The translations under genes and the position numbers were made by a program. From Aralia elata (lineage: Eukaryota; Streptophyta; Magnoliopsida; Apiales; Araliaceae), in contig CM068385.1 of assembly GCA_034770075.1 (NCBI GenBank), positions 316,501 to 380,500 of the forward strand: a stretch of 64,000 nt of DNA, read 5' to 3'. Shown in pieces: positions 45,918 to 57,785 of this stretch. Below the pieces are notes generated by a model. It saw nothing but the letters and a program-made list of their open reading frames with translations. It was not told the DNA's origin and searched no databases. Position 1 is the stretch's first letter. Every line of letters begins with the position of its first letter.

Positions 45918-46504
45918 TGATGATATTATATCCTTCCGGTGATGTCTTAACGACACTCAATCCTGCTCCGAACCTGCAATCCACGTTCTCACGGTGGTCC
46001 AAGGGATGACTCTACCGAGGAACGCTTTCGACGTGACTATTAGTACTCGAATAGAAGGATAAAGTATCACTATAATGGTGTATGTGTGTAATATGAATCT
46101 CACCTTTCTCTGTCCTCCATGTTCTCTATTTATAGGCATACCTCTTGAGGGAACAAGTCATGTCACAGTGTCATAACCTGGAGGCGTTTGGTGGGCCCCT
46201 TCACGTGTTATGGGCGGTCCTTATCTTATCAGTTGTCTAGCGTTTCACTTGACTATTAGACCGCTACACTGCCATTCCGGCACTTAGTCGCCTTTAAGCG
46301 CTCTTGTCTCCCATAGTGGGCCCTTGGTGGTTTCTCTCAGAATTCCCTATTATCAGGGCCTTGGGTCCACGGTCCATCCTTGCCCAAAGGCCTAAGGTTG
46401 AGCTATCTTCTTGATATCTTCCTCATATCTAAATGCTTGAGGTAGCAAGACTGGGCCCTTGGGCTTCCATGTATTTGGGCGCAGATCTGGGCCTTTCCCT
46501 AACA
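45918..46504 (-). repeat. 3' LTR of a Tat-like element (minus)
   Basis: 587 bp. The minus strand starts TGTTAGGGAAAGGCCC, right after a G-rich polypurine tract, and ends ATATCATCA. A reverse TATA box (TATTTATA at 46127-46134) is in the expected region. The second LTR of this element is not in the window. Confidence 0.75.
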
Positions 46505-46544
46505 TTGCCCCCCACTCCCTCATTCTACTTTAGTGGGATGTGGG
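46505..46544 (-). other. Polypurine tract region of the Tat-like element
   Basis: On the minus strand it contains CCCACTAAAGTAGAATGAGG and GGAGTGGGGGGCAA directly before the LTR. It matches 42354-42391 of the LARD with only about two differences. Confidence 0.85.
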
Positions 46545-47082
46545 AGTAAAGATTTGCAAATGTAAAGCTTAGCACGGGTTGTCGGAAGGGTGGTTGAGTG
46601 GTGAAGTTCGAGGTGGCCGAGACATAAGTGGGATGTTGGTCGGGTGTTAAGTGATGATATGCTTGGGGTGTAAGTGTTGGGGGAGGTGCATGAGGCGCGA
46701 AGATCTAGGAGTTCTGGCGCGCATTAAATGCGCTGCTTCTCGAGCTAAGTGGTAATGATGACGTATGCAATGTCGCTTCAACTACCATGCGTGGGATACA
46801 ACTACTCCCACAATCCTAACCACACATTTTGAATTAGATAGTTAAATTGAACCAGGGGGAGGAGTATAAATGAAATTTGGGATTGGTTTCGACTCACTTT
46901 TATTTTTGGCAATATCTCCCTGACAAATTTCTCTAAGGAGTTCTTGAGCGAAAACCTCATCCATAAAAGTTCCTCTATGCTTCCATTCTTTTCGGTGTGA
47001 TTAGTCCAAGTAAGTTTTCGATTTGTTTTCATTTGAAATTCGAGCTTATAGGTTCGTTATTTACAACACGAAATAGGGTGAT

Positions 47083-48120
47083 ATGGCTAGCACAATTAGT
47101 GTCCCTTTTGGTACTAGTAGGGTTAACCTACCCACCGACGGTAGGACCGAAGCCGGTGAGGGCTCCAGGGTTAAAGAAAGGGACCTTGAGGACGTTAAGG
47201 TAGAAGCCAGTGTGGGTAGTGACGAGTCATCTTCGGGGACCCCTTTGGGATCTCCCCAGAGACAAATTAGTCAATTTAGTGGAAGTGGTGGGTTGTCGGT
47301 CGGTCGGGAAGGGGAAGGGATGCAAAATGAGGAAGAGGATCCAGCCTTTGAGGTGGAAAACATCATATGCTTGGGTACTTTTGTGATCGGGGAACATGAA
47401 AAAATTATCCTTACTATGGAGGCAGGGGTTTTTGCTAAATTAGTTGACATGTTTAGGAGAGACCCTTATATTCATGTGACCCAGACTAGTAGATTTAATA
47501 ACGGTTCTCTTGAGGCTCTTTGGGCCACTATTCAATTGCCCCCCGAGTATAGCCTTAGGGTGCCTACTACCAATGAAAGGATATTCTTCCATCCTAATAG
47601 GTATTGGGTCAAGTTACCAGCCATACATTTTAGGTTCGGTCTCAGGTTTCCCCTTCATTCTTTCATAAGGGATCTATTGCGCGACTTTTTTCATTATGCC
47701 CTTAGGTAACTAGTGCTAAACTCAATGTTGCTGATAAATACTTTTATTGCCCATTGCGTTGAGCGAAAATTAAAACCTAATCATCTGCTATTTTTTAGAA
47801 TGTTCAAATTTCAAAAGTCTTTGACCAAAAGATTTTATCAAGTCCAGAAACAGGATGGTGAACCCAAACTAGTGATTACCCCCTCAAACAACAAAGGGTG
47901 GCATGAAGAGTGGGTGTACATTTATAGGGTGAAGTGGTGTCTCTGCACTTCTTTATTGATCCAACCAGTGAGAACGTCCCGTCACCCATTAAATACAAAG
48001 TCCCCCCCCCCCCCGAGGATGAAAGAGAAATACATTTGGGATTTTTGGTTTCCCGTGATAAGGCAACCCTAGTCTTTGGTGAATTTTTGAAGTCAGCAGT
48101 TTCTATTCGTCCATCAAAGT
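47083..48120 (+). pseudogene. Antisense accessory ORF of the Tat-like element (gypsy-associated, Transposase_28-like)
   Basis: The ATG at 47083 (MASTISVPFGTSR) opens a 208-codon frame with a Ser/Gly/Glu-rich N-terminus, then FFHPNRYWVKLPAIHFRFGLRFPLHSFIRDLLRDF. It stops at 47707-47709. The same frame then continues to about 47930 (FIAHCVERKLKP, KGWHEEWVYI), then needs a shift to PPPPEDEREIHLGFL. The FRFGLRFPLHSFIRDLL block resembles proteins annotated in plants as putative gypsy-type transposon (Transposase_28) proteins (from memory). It runs opposite to the LTR and integrase. Tat elements such as Grande are known to carry an antisense ORF between pol and the 3' LTR. A TATAAAT at 46865 could be its promoter. 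Function unknown. Confidence 0.6.
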
Positions 48121-48719
48121 AAGTTGGCTTGTTAAATAGCCGAATTAAATTTAGGAATTAATAAATTAAAGTTATGCATGTCACACTTGTGATTGATTAT
48201 GTGTTTCTTTGTACAACTCTAAAATATGACCTCGCCATGAATAAAAGGAGTTTTAAAATAAATCTGAAGGCATTGTCTACTGTTCTCGGTCCTACCCCGA
48301 AGTTGGTCAGGGGACTTGCACGACGAACTTGAATTCCTAAGCGAATCAAGGCAGCTGCTACGTCGGACAGTGCACAATTATTGCACACTTCAAAGGGGAA
48401 AGACAAATAGAAGAAAAAGTCAACAGACGAGGGCCATCCCCCAAAAAAAGCCAAAAGGACGACTAGTATCGAGGTAGCTGACTCGGCCGTTGAGGAGCCA
48501 GTTAGTATGGGGATAGCCAAGGAGACTCTTGCACGAACAAAGGCGGTATCTCAATCGGGGTCCAAGGTAAACACCATATCGACATGCCCGATAGTTGACC
48601 CATCAAGGGAGTCGAGAGCCCAGACAACGGGTCCTTCAACTGTGCCTCAAGTGGGACGTAGTGCCTTAGGAGCAACCATAGTTCCTACCCGAATGCCTCA
48701 ACTAACGGGTCCTTCTAGA

Positions 48720-49768
48720 GACTGTTGCGGGAATTTCGATCGTTGGAGGGATGGTTTCCCTCATCTAGCCAAGGAGGATTCATTCCCTCTCGCGCCATGT
48801 ATTCAGAGTTTTGGTGCGAGTCTGGCACTGCCGCGCCAAGTTGCTTTGAGTCTAGAGCGTTGTCTCGCCAATAAGGCAGAACTTTTACTCTGGTATCTTG
48901 GCGCTGTCGCACGAGGAATTGTACTGGCAAGGGCGCGGTCGCGCCATGTAGTCAGATATTTTTCCATTCCTTTTGCTTGAGACTAAAGGCCTGAAACAAT
49001 AGAAACTATTATATTATTACTCTAAAATGCCTCCAACTAACTAATTACTGCAAAAATCCTAGAAAACATGAAATGTAAATAAAACCAAATAAATTGAACT
49101 TTAGGTTGCCTTCCAACAAGCGCTTGGTTTAAAGTCTTTCAGCTTGACTACTCTTTGTTTTAAACTTGATCGGTGAGAATGATTGAGGACTTTTGACGAT
49201 CGAAATCACGACCCCAATAATGCTTCAAGCGTTATCCGTTGACTTTGAATGGTTCATCCGGATTTCGACCAACTATTTTAGTGGTGCCATGTGGAAATGC
49301 TTGTTTGATGCTAAAAGGCCCTCACCATCTGGAATTGAGCTTCCCAGGAAAAAGTCTCAGTCTAGAATTGTATAAAAGTACAGCTCAGCCCAACTCAAAC
49401 TTTCTTTCGATGATCTTTTGATTGTGCCATCTTTTGACTTTCTCTTTATACAGCTTCGCATTTTCATAAGCCTGTAGGCGAAATTCATCTAGTTCGTTAA
49501 GTTGTAAAAGTCTCTTCTCCCATGCAGCTTTGAGATCAAAATTCATCTTTCGAATAGCCCAATAAGTTTTATGCTCGAGTTCGACCGGAAAGTGACATGC
49601 CTTGCCATAAACGAGCTGGTACAGTGACATCCCAATCGGAGTCTTATAAGCAGTTCGATTAGCCCATAGAGCGTCATCTAACTTTACTAACCAATCTTTT
49701 CGACTTAGATTCACGATCTTTTCTAAAATTCTCTTTACCTCTCTGTTAGATACCTCAGCCTTCCCCTA
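48720..49768 (-). pseudogene. Athila/Tat-like integrase C-terminus relic
   Basis: A minus-strand frame, 49714-49385, carries MNLSRKDWLVKLDDALWANR, TAYKTPIGMSLYQLVYGKAC and HFPVELEHKTYWAI. Upstream, at 49715-49765, is the conserved start of that block (AEVSNREVKRILEK). This is the end of the integrase core and the C-terminal domain of an Athila-type gypsy pol. Further down, about 49100-49180 has the minus-strand AAGCGCTTGTTGG-AAGGCAACC motif that follows pol in Athila elements. About 48780-48960 is GC-richer, with repeated GGCGCGAC / TTGGCGCGGC words. It is truncated at 49768. Whether it belongs to the same element as the LTR at 45918 is unclear. Confidence 0.72.
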
Positions 49769-52060
49769 ACATTAGTTATAGTTTATTACATGTTGTTACA
49801 AGTAAAATACCAAAACACCCTTATAGACAAAATTACAAAGAACGCATTATAAATATCTCTCATCACTTCTTATTCTTCTAGCTCATCGGCTTCTTGGTTT
49901 TGATTTTGGCTTTTAGCTAATGGCCGATTTTCTAGTTATAAGTTGTTAGACTAAAATGCCCTTTACTTTTAACTTCCACGAGAGTCCCTCGTTTTAATGA
50001 TCCCTCTTTGCAGTTTACACTTGTAAGATGATTGAACGCTTTATTAAGGACAATACATAACCTCTTCCTAACCCAATGAATCACTTTGACCCGATCCCCA
50101 ATATAATAAAATTGATAGAATTTATTTTTTACTGAGTAACTTGTAAGTTGCCATTTAGTATCCCATGCAAATTGATAATTGGTTCTAATAGTTTCTCTAT
50201 TAAACCTTAAAAAACACAATTTGCCCGACTCTAAAACTAGCTCAATGGTAAAAAAAACCTGCCTTTTTAGGGGTCAAAATATGTTGAGGTACCGCGTTAT
50301 AGTAAAGTCTCACATCGAAACACAAGGAGAAAAAGTGAGGATAGACCTAACCTTTGGGGTCAAGATGTGGTTTCAGATGAGCATATATGGGTCGAATATT
50401 CCCAACAACTGGTATCAGAGTCATGGTTATGGACTTGGGTCATGGATATATCATGGACTGTGCATAATAGATGAAAAATAATTCATTAAGCAATTAGTGT
50501 ATTATTCTGGCAGAAGCTCTTGGTTGGCTCTTGACAAAAGATATTGAAGAGTGTGGACTTGTCATTAGGGAGAGACATGATGGGTTAGGCTCAATGAGTT
50601 ATAGATGCTTCGAAGATTATGTACTCTTTGAGCAAGTGGTGGACTCTTCTCAAAGAGGCTCTTTGGTGGATCAAACAAGAGATATTGAGAGATAAAACTG
50701 CTTGTCAAACAAGGAGACTTGATAGGTTTGGTAGAGGTTCTTAGTGGATCAAACAAAGGATTATGAAGAGGGTGGCTCGTCAAGTGATGGGCTAATGTTC
50801 AAAAGAGTATGGTTAAAATTTTAAGGGGAGTTTGGTGTCGATGTGGATGGAGAGATCACGTGTTAAGGATGAAATTGTTGAGGTACCGCGTGATAGTAAA
50901 GTCTCACATCAAAACACAAGAAAAAGTGAGAATATATATGCTCTAATGGACTATAGATCTAATAAATTAACCTTTTGAGTCAAGATGTAATTTTAGATGA
51001 ATATATATGGACTAAATATTCCTAAGAGAATATCCTTAGGGGCAAGAACAAATTGTCATCTTTAATATGAAAAGTACTATCTAAATAATCTATCACCACT
51101 AATATTGTGTGAGGACTAATAGTTAAAATGAAAGACTTGGGTCTTATTTATTGCAACTTATTTAAAAGTAGCTTTTAGTTTTTTTGATAACTTTTCTAAA
51201 GCATCTTCTTTTTTTCAAATAAGTTGGATATTCTATTTAGAAATTTTTCCTTAGAACCTCATTTTTCATAAAAAGCTACTATTGGTAAAAAGAAAGCACC
51301 CCTTAGCTAAATTTTTTATTTGTGTTTGGTGGTGTTATACTCAACTTTTAGATTATTAAAAATAAGCTGAAAAATTAAGTTTTTACTTTTAAAAAATAAA
51401 AGCTATTACAAATAAGTGAAAACAAACATGGCCTATCTAGAAACTGCACAATATAAATAAAATGTAATTTACCACATGTGATTTTAAGAGTATATCATGT
51501 CACTACCTGTGATTGAAGAAACTCCATGATAGCCGATAAAATAAAAGTTTAGGTCAAATGATTTAGGTATTTGGAGGAAACAATGCAATTTTGGTGACGA
51601 TTAAAATATTTAGGGATTTTGTTTAGAAAAATGTTTGATCCACTGATATTGGTGATTAAGCGTGTATAAAATTTTGTGTCTTGCTATTTATTGTAGTCAC
51701 AATTAGTTAAAGAATATATTAGTGAATGATAATAAGATATATGTGGGTTAATAAGTTTGTATTTGTATAAATTAAGTACATCCATGCACGTCAAATACGA
51801 TTCACTAATGGAGGTGTTGTGTTCGTTGAGGCTACTCTCAAGATAAGTTGACCTCTGGTTATTGGTGGTCATGGCTGCCCTAGGAATGGAAACAACTCTG
51901 ATACTTTGCCACTTTATACGGAACATAGAAATGAAATGGAAAGAGAGAACTCTTCAAGACGAAATGATATCAATAGGCAAAACACATGTTAAATTACAAT
52001 GACTCGCACCCTATTTAACTACCAAAATAGCTTAGCTATATAACCAACTGTAATGTTAGT
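49769..52060. repeat. LSF2 upstream region, duplicated block copy 2
   Basis: Diverged copy of 43392-45917 in the same orientation, without the LSF2 exon. A TRIM sits inside it (50282-51027). The two ends carry a similar AACATTAGTTATAGTTTATT / AATGTTAGTTACAGTTTGTT sequence followed by ACCAAAACACCCTTA-type words in direct orientation (49774 and 52053). These could be remnants of LTR ends. Confidence 0.7.
50282..51027 (+). mobile_element. TRIM (terminal-repeat retrotransposon in miniature)
   Basis: 746 bp. LTRs are 50282-50407 (126 bp) and 50876-51027 (152 bp, with an extra ~25 bp). Both start TGTTGAGGTACCGCG and share AGTAAAGTCTCACATC. The first ends CCCAACA. The primer-binding site TGGTATCAGAG starts at 50410. 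A purine run, AAGGGGAG (about 50823), lies some 50 bp before the second LTR. Flanks AAATA and GAATA match at four of five bases. It encodes no protein and must use proteins supplied by other elements. Confidence 0.88.
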
Positions 52061-52610
52061 TACAGTTTGTTACAGTCTGTAAAAGATCAAAACACCCTTA
52101 CAGTGGAATACAAGATTACAACAGTCAACAATATCCTCTAACAACCAACTACCCAACCAACATGCCATTTATAGAATTATGACACATTTACTCAACTAAC
52201 ATGATTGATTACCGCATTTTAAGAAAATAAGCCACAAACGCTGCAGAAGCCTATAACCAAACATGCACCTGGTCTCCAAATCTTTGCTCTTCACATTGGG
52301 ATTATTAAGCTCGACCTTCATCTCTCTCATAATTTACCTAGATCTTTCATAAAATTTAGGGCCATATCAAGCAAAATATTGGCAATATCATTCCATGATC
52401 TACACCATAAATATATTTTGAAATTAAATGACAAAAAACCCTTTTAAAAGACGCCCAAATTCATTTATGTATATTCGCAGCGGCGTGGGTAGGGAGGAAG
52501 CACTTAACATGTACAAAGGGGACTCAAGAAACCTTCAACCTGGCTTTGATTGATGATGTCCACATCTCAGTGCCTCCAAACCACAGTATCAACGACTAGG
52601 AATTTGAGGT
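52061..52610. other. Unassigned stretch before G3
   Basis: No gene, repeat or conserved frame was recognised. It ends in the G3 target-site sequence GAGGT. Confidence 0.4.
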
Positions 52611-52940
52611 TGTAACAACAGGAGTGGGAAGTAGTAAGGCTGAAGGGTAGAAGCGTAACTTCTAAATAAATCATGAGCTGGCACTACGGAAGGGAGAACA
52701 TTAATTTAAATAGCCATGGAAAGAGGTGGGAAAGTGTGGAAGATATTTTTTGTTTCTTTGCTTAGTCGATAGCTCCTTCTTGTAGTTTTTGTTCTTATCC
52801 TTTTCAGTTATCTATTGATTGTGGTTCATGAAACTTGTTTCTTTTTTCCCTTTTCTTTTTTGGTGAATTAATCAATACAACAGGATTGTTATTTCTAAAA
52901 TTGTTTTTTCTAGTTATTATTTAAATCTCTTGCTGTTATA
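52611..52940 (+). repeat. 5' LTR of G3
   Basis: 330 bp, TGTAACAACAGG to TTGCTGTTATA, followed by the primer-binding site at 52942. Confidence 0.88.
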
Positions 52941-52941
52941 G

Positions 52942-52953
52942 CGGTATCAGAGC
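52942..52953 (+). other. G3 primer-binding site (tRNA-iMet type)
   Basis: CGGTATCAGAGC, one mismatch to the canonical TGGTATCAGAGC. Confidence 0.8.
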
Positions 52954-52986
52954 CTGATTATTCCTTGGCTGGGTAGATCTGCAAAC

Positions 52987-54475
52987 ATGGTGGATGGCAC
53001 CGGGTTAAAGACGCTAGATGATAGAATCGGGGCCCATGAATCTCGATTCATTGAGCTGAATGTAGTGGTGATGCAGGGAAGAGAAGAGGCTAATCAAAGA
53101 ATTGGGGGAAATGGAGGAGACTAGAAGAAATGAATCTGTTACTTCTAGGAATGCAAACGCAGTCCTCCACTCAACCCTCAATACCAACCACGACGACTAT
53201 TCTTTCTCATAGCAACCCAGGAGGAGAATACTCTGCACCCAGTAACTTCTTTCCCAGTTCACTCACTTCACACCATGAATCCCCCAGGATACCCTCAAAA
53301 CCATACCAGCCCCTATCACTCACCTAAGACAAATGATGACTTCTACAGTCCCAATCCCAACTCCCTTACACCAAACACCACCATACAACCCAGCCCATAC
53401 TCCCCATATTAATTCCCCATAACCACCGTTAACCAATTACCCTCCCTTTTCAGCATTGCCACTATTCCATACACAGTCCATTTCCTTACCATCAGAGATC
53501 CAAAACCTCAACTATAACCAATATGATCAATACCCACACCCAACTCTCACACCCCAAAATCATTTCCCCTCTTTCCCAAATTATAAACTACCACCACATA
53601 ACCCCTATACACCCATTCCCCACTCTTTACCCAAGATGGAATTTCCCAAGTTTGATGGGATAGACCCAAAAGGATGGGCTGTACGAACAGAGATTTTTTT
53701 TTTGAGTTTGTGGCCATTGACGAAACAAGAAAAGCTAGGTACGCTGGAATTTATTTTGAGGGACAAGCTAGTATATGGTTTAGACATTATCAATCTGATA
53801 AAGGATACATTCCTTGGAGGAATTTTGTGAGGGATGTTGCCCTGAGGTTTCAGAAACCAGAAAATGATGCTCAAGATCAATTCAACAAACTCAAATAAAC
53901 AGGGACAGTGATGAGTATTATGATAAATTTGAAGAATTAAGGTCACAACCGATGTCTGGGCAAGCTAATTTTACCGAACAATATTTTGTCTCTAGCTTCA
54001 TTAGTGGCCTTAAAGATAAGATGAAAGGGGCAGTAAAGATGTTTAACCCTAGCAAAATGTCTGATTTAGTAAATCTAGCCAAGCAAGAAGAGTTTAAATT
54101 ATATGGAGATCCTCCTCAATACAATCCTCCTTACCAGAATAACAGTAATACATCCACTTATTACTCATTCCATAGCCAGATATCCTTAAACCTCAGTCCC
54201 ACGTGACCCCAACTTCCCAGGAGCAACGTAAGGCAAAACTTACTAGTAAGGAAATTGTGGAAAGGAGGAAAAGAGGATTATGTTTCTTTTGTAATGATGC
54301 GTACACCCCTGGTCACAAATTTAAGACTAGGTTGTACATGCTAATGGGTGAAGAAGAATGTGATAATGATTTTAGTGAGGAAAAGGTGGAAACCAGAGAA
54401 GAATTACTAACACAACAACAACCAACACCATCAGAATTAAAGGGACAACCAAGAAGAAGAACATCAATATTCTAA
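52987..54475 (+). pseudogene. G3 gag, broken
   Basis: The likely start is the ATG at 52987 (MVDGTGLKTLDDRIG...). A Pro/Asn/Tyr-rich region follows (53130-53640), then MEFPKFDGIDPKGW, the start of the capsid core. A frameshift in an oligo-T run at about 53695 leads to FFEFVAIDETRKARYAGIYF and GQASIWFRHYQSDKGYIPWR. After a stop the core continues (GQANFTEQYFVSSFISGLKD), then the zinc-finger segment RRKRGLCFFCNDAYTPGHKF. Here the usual second Cys-Lys pattern is altered. Confidence 0.85.
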
Positions 54476-56424
54476 TTGATAGTGGTTCCACCCGTAGTTT
54501 CATTGATTCTAACACACACAGACATATCGGTTACACAACTAAATCCCACCCACCTATTAGTCATCACAGTAGCCGATGGGAACAGAATAACGAGTAATGC
54601 TATTTGCAAGGATTTTCAATGGAAAATGCAAGGGCATAGTTTTGAGGCCCAATTAACAGTACTGCCACTTGGAAGGATTGATACAGTATTGGGGGTTGAC
54701 TGGCTTAAAATGCACAACCCAGTTACACTAGATTTTGAGAAGCTTTGTCTGACCATTAAAAAGGGGACACAAAAGATAAGGCTGCAGGGTACTACAGAGG
54801 GAGCACTGAGAATGATTAATGGGAAATCATTACATAAGCTCTTCACCAAAGCAAAACAAGGCCTTCAGGGATACCTGATGTTTATGGGAGCCGAAGAGGG
54901 TCAACCCGCATACATTCCTGAGGTTAGGAGGGTGTTACAAAAGTACAAAGGTGTTTAGTGTACCAAAAGAGTTACCACCCTTAGGAGTCAAGACCACAAG
55001 ATACCCTCGAAGGAAGTCAGTCAACTAGTGAACCTGAGGCCATACAGGGTGCCTTATATTCAAAAGGCAGAAATTGAAAAAAAACTCAAAGAAATGCTGC
55101 AAAATGGCATAATCCAACCTAGAAGCAGTCCATATGCAGCCCCTGTGATTCTGGTGCATAAGAAGGATGGAAGTTGGAGAATGTGCTTGGATTACCGGAG
55201 ATTGAATGACCTTATCATTAAAAACAAATACTCTATCCCTCTCATTGACGAGTTATTAGATGAGTTAAATGGTGCTAAATGGTTTACAAAACTTGACTTG
55301 AGGGCTAGATATCATTAAATAAGAGTTTTCCCATCTGACATTCCGAAAACAACTTTTAAGACACATCAAGGCTTGTACGAATTTTCAGTAATGCCTTTTG
55401 GTCTAACAAACGCCCCAACTACCTTCCAATCCCTCGTGAATGATGTATTCAAGGATCAGCTAAGGAAGCCCATGCTGGTGTTTTCTGATGATATTTTGGT
55501 CGTCAACCCCACCCTGGAGACTCACGTTGAGCACCTCAAGACAGTGTTAGAGATTCTCAAAAAACAAAAGTTATACGATAAGGAGTCCAAGTGGTCATTT
55601 GCTCAGGAAAAATTAGAATATTTGGGGCATCTCATTTCTGGAGAAGGAGTAGAAGCTGATCCTAGTAAAATACAAGCCATGAAGGAATAGCCAAGGCCAA
55701 AGACACTCGAGCAGTTGAAGGATTTTTAGGATTAACAAGTTATTACAGAAGATTTGTGCAAGGGTATGTCTTAATAAGCAAGCCTCTCACCCAACTTCTT
55801 AAAAAAGGGGGATTTCAGTGGAATGCCGAAGCTGAAATGACTTTCAATCAACTCAAGGAAGCAATGACTACCACCCCAATGTTAGCCTTCCCAGATTTTA
55901 CCGAACCATTTATAATTGAAACTAATTTTTGTAAACAATGATTAAGAGCTGTAATAATGCAGGGAGGGAGGCCAATAGCGTATATTAATAAAGGGTTGGC
56001 ACCTAGGCATCAAGACCTATCAACTTATGAGAAAGAGCTTTTAGCAATAGTCATAGCAACACAAAAAGGGGAGCCTACCTACAAGGGCATCATTTCATCA
56101 CAAAGACTAACCATCAGAGCCTTAAAACACTTACTCGAATAGAAGTTAACAACCATATTGCAGCGGAAATGGTTATCTAAATTGATAGGGTATGACTATG
56201 AGATAGTCTATAAAAAATGGCTTGACAATAAGGCTGCGGATGCTTTGTCTAGGATAACAAATGCAGAGGGAGAATTTCCAACCATCAGTGCACAACTCCT
56301 TGGATGGCTCAACAATATTCACGACAGTTATGACAAAGATCCTTTACCACAAGAAATAATATCCAACTTGGCATGTGGGGTCCCTAACACTGAATATTTC
56401 TCCTGCTATCAAGGAATTATTTAA
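54476..56424 (+). pseudogene. G3 pol: protease, reverse transcriptase, RNase H
   Basis: The protease occupies 54460-54960 (a DSGST-type motif near 54477 is split by a frameshift; GRIDTVLGVDWLKMHNPV follows). Reverse transcriptase spans 55028-55690: MLQNGIIQPRSSPYAAPVIL, KKDGSWRMCLDYRRLN, LPFG-like MPFGLTNAPTTFQ and the catalytic box FSDDILV. RNase H follows (55756-56424), with NKAADALSR near 56225. Stops fall at 55316, 55688, 55939 and 56140, among others. It could not produce a functional polyprotein. Confidence 0.9.
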
Positions 56425-57785
56425 AAAGGTGAACAAATTTATTTGGGAAGTACAACTTCACTCAGGGAACTGGTCATAGTGTCATACAAGAATTGCACAA
56501 CACCAACATAGGTGGTCATTTTGGAAGGGATGCTACCATCAAGAAAATAGCACAATTCTTAATTTTACTAGCCATCCTTAAAACAAGATATCAAGCGATT
56601 TATTCAAGAATGTGACACTTGCCAAAGAGTTAAGACAAAACACAATCTGTATCTTGGAATGCTCCAGCTATTACCTTTACCAACACAAATATGGGAGGAC
56701 GTAAATCCTGACTTTATTTAAGGACTACCCTATTCTCATGGGAAAGATCTTATCCTAGTAGTGGTGGACAAGTTCACCAAATATGGGCACTTTCTGTCCC
56801 TAACTCATCCTATTTCAGCTACCTAGTTAGTTAAGTATTCATTGACAATATGTATAAGTTGCATGGGCTACTACAGACACTCACTAGTGATAGGGATAAA
56901 TTATTCCTAAGTACCTTTTGGCAAGAAATCTTCAAAACCATGGGAACGCAACTGCAATTCAGTCCTTCCTACCATCCACAAACTGATGGTCAAACAGAAA
57001 GACTAAATTAATGCTTAGAGAATTATTTGAGGTCCATGATCAGTCAAAGGCCTAAACAGTGGAGTAACTGGCTTCCTCTCGCAAAATGGTGGTATAACAC
57101 GACTCTCATCACAACTCAATAAAGATGAGCCCTTTTGAAGCATTATATGGAGCCAAGCCTCGAACTATGTTCTTACCCCAGAATTATAATAATTCAGTTG
57201 CCTTGGTAGGGGAGTTTTGTGAAGGGAGGATAGCTCTCAACCACATATTGAAGGAAGCTATTCACAGGCACAAAACAAGTACAAAATTAAAGCTGATCAG
57301 GGAAGAAGTGAAAGGAATTCCAGGTGAGGATTGGGTTTTCCTTACAACCATACAGACAATTAGCAGTAGCAATAAGGAAGAATCAAAGCTAACACACAAA
57401 TACTTTGGGCCATACAAAGTGTTGGAACGGGTTGGGAAGGTTGCTTATAGGCTACAGCTACCAGAAAATGCAAGGATTCACCCAGTCTTTCATGTTAGCC
57501 TTCTAAAGAAAAAGATTGGTACTAAGTTTTATGCTTCAACTGAATTGCCAAGTTAGTGATGAAGGGCAATTTTTGGTCCATCCAATTCAGGTGTTGGAGA
57601 GGAGGATGGTCAAGAAAAACAATAGGGAAGTCACTCGGTGCTTAATACAATGGTCTCACTTGATTCCTGAGGAGTCTATGTGGGAAGATACAAACACCAT
57701 AATCACTCAGTTTCCTTCCTACAATCCTCGAGGACAAGGATGTTTTAATGGGAGTGGGAATTGTAACAGGAGGAGTGGGAAGTAG
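56425..57785 (+). pseudogene. G3 integrase and C-terminal chromodomain-like region
   Basis: The zinc-binding region is at about 56490-56640 (GGHFGRDAT, CDTCQRVKTKHN). The core follows with SYHPQTDGQTERLN at about 56968. The open frame 57125-57556 has MSPFEALYGAKPRTM and FGPYKVLERVGKVAYRLQLP, ending in HPVFHVSLLKK. The last frame, 57516-57785, has HPIQVLERRMVKKNNREVTR and WSHLIPEESMWED, which looks like a chromodomain that targets integration to heterochromatin in chromoviruses. Several stops and frame changes break it. Confidence 0.88.

Noticed and set aside
47706..47798. Possible 93-bp GT-AG intron in the antisense ORF
   Set aside because: The supposed intron itself translates in the same frame into a continuation of the protein (NTFIAHCVERKLKP), so a single stop codon explains the break better.
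50282..51027. Cassandra-type TRIM carrying a 5S rRNA-like promoter
   Set aside because: I looked for the 5S internal promoter words in the LTRs and saw none, so it is called a plain TRIM.
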